Positions 30,499-30,936 of a stretch of 30,936 nucleotides of DNA are shown one piece after another. The notes below the pieces were generated by a model. That model did not search any database and was not told where the DNA came from. It was given only the letters and a program-made list of their open reading frames with translations. Position numbers and translations under genes: made by a program. Origin of the DNA: Saksenaea vasiformis B4078 (taxonomy: Eukaryota; Mucoromycota; Mucoromycetes; Mucorales; Saksenaeaceae); the NCBI GenBank assembly GCA_000697055.1, contig JNDT01002205.1:1-30936 (forward strand). Direction: 5' to 3'. The number at the start of each line of letters is the position of its first letter. Positions within the stretch are counted from its first letter, which is position 1.

Positions 30499-30936
30499 AG
30501 GGATTCGTCCAGATCAATGAAAAGTTTTAAACGTCCAAAAGTGGCCCACACCTCGCTCATCTAAGGATATTCAAGCGTATCTTGGCCTCATCAATTATTT
30601 TTGGGCACATATCTCTAAGATCTCAGAAATCACAGCACCATTAGATCAGTTACGTAATGCAAAAAATGTCCAAGCGTTATGGAAACAAGAACATCAAACG
30701 GCGTTTGATAATCTGAAATATGCATTATGGCATGCCCCTATTTTATGTTATCCTGATATGTCACAAACTTTTCATGTGGCAACGGATGCATCTAATGTGG
30801 GCATAGGCGCTGTTCTGTACCAAAAATATGACAACTGCAAACACTTCATCGCATTTATGGCTCGTTTACTTACTAAATCTGAATGCAACTATTTCGTTAC
30901 CAAAAAGGAACTACTCAGAGTCATTTTTGCATTGAA
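30499..30936 (+). pseudogene. pol: Outer pol, continued: end of reverse transcriptase and RNase H
   Basis: After the AGA duplication the frame resumes with GIRPDQ, a TGA at 30518-30520 (Arg in the inner element), then KVLNVQKWPTPRSSKDIQ, YLGLINYFWAHI and the RNase H start HVATDASNVGIGAVLY. FVTKKELLRVIFAL near the window end matches the inner element's STTKRELLAVVYAL. It runs off the window; integrase and the 3-prime LTR should lie beyond. Confidence 0.92.

Larger units (their letters stand above)
13886..30936 (+). mobile_element. Outer Ty3/gypsy retrotransposon (5-prime part, twice interrupted)
   Basis: The element includes a probable 5-prime LTR, leader, gag, protease, reverse transcriptase and RNase H, then leaves the window. 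It is split by the inner gypsy (15479-20715) and by CACTA E (21873-30495). Removing both and one copy of each target duplication gives continuous gag-pol, apart from nonsense codons. It lies inside the MULE gene in the opposite orientation. Confidence 0.88.

Overview
The window is wall-to-wall transposable elements from a eukaryote with short spliceosomal introns (38-114 bp, GT..AG) and AT-rich DNA. The mix (CACTA transposons with a Tnp2-type transposase, a Mutator-like element with SWIM and OTU domains, Ty3/gypsy elements with CAA-rich leaders and one chromodomain) fits a filamentous fungus, probably an early-diverging (Mucoromycota-like) one. That taxonomic guess is inference. I see no host housekeeping gene, rRNA, tRNA or CRISPR array.

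Layout. 1-2038: inverted fragment of a CACTA transposase gene (copy A), interrupted by a solo LTR at 947-1349. 2039-6606: CACTA element B. 6607-7057: a lone CACTA-type end and unassigned sequence. 7058-8057 and 13179-about 13885: two halves of one minus-strand MULE transposase gene (SWIM upstream, OTU downstream), split by CACTA element D at 8058-13178, which has a 3-bp target duplication TTC. From about 13886 to beyond the end: an outer Ty3/gypsy element on the plus strand. It is split twice: by a younger gypsy element at 15479-20715 (240-bp LTRs, 5-bp duplication CATGT/CACGT) and by CACTA element E at 21873-30495 (duplication AGA). Outer pol resumes at 30499. Rejoining the flanks across D, the inner gypsy and E restores a continuous reading frame each time, which fixes the boundaries to the base.

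The three CACTA elements share one plan: a large Tnp2-type transposase gene (N-terminal CxxC..H..C finger, a Cys-rich knuckle, the Tnp2 core, a C-terminal tail ending in W/YPx..GDxxxL) runs divergently from a smaller coiled-coil gene whose C-terminal half looks DNA-binding. This resembles the TnpD/TnpA division of labour in plant En/Spm. E also carries a five-exon gene of unknown function between the two. Subterminal repeat arrays suit binding by the accessory protein.

Nearly every gene is broken, and in one way: about 19 in-frame TGA codons stand where Arg (CGA) is expected, plus a few TAA/TAG where CAA/CAG would fit. Copies A and D differ almost only by transitions in the stretches compared, many at CpG. 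This points to CpG C-to-T decay of repeats. The two gypsy elements each show an 8-nt LTR segment complementary to the site just past the LTR, with paired substitutions between elements, suggesting Tf1-like self-primed reverse transcription.
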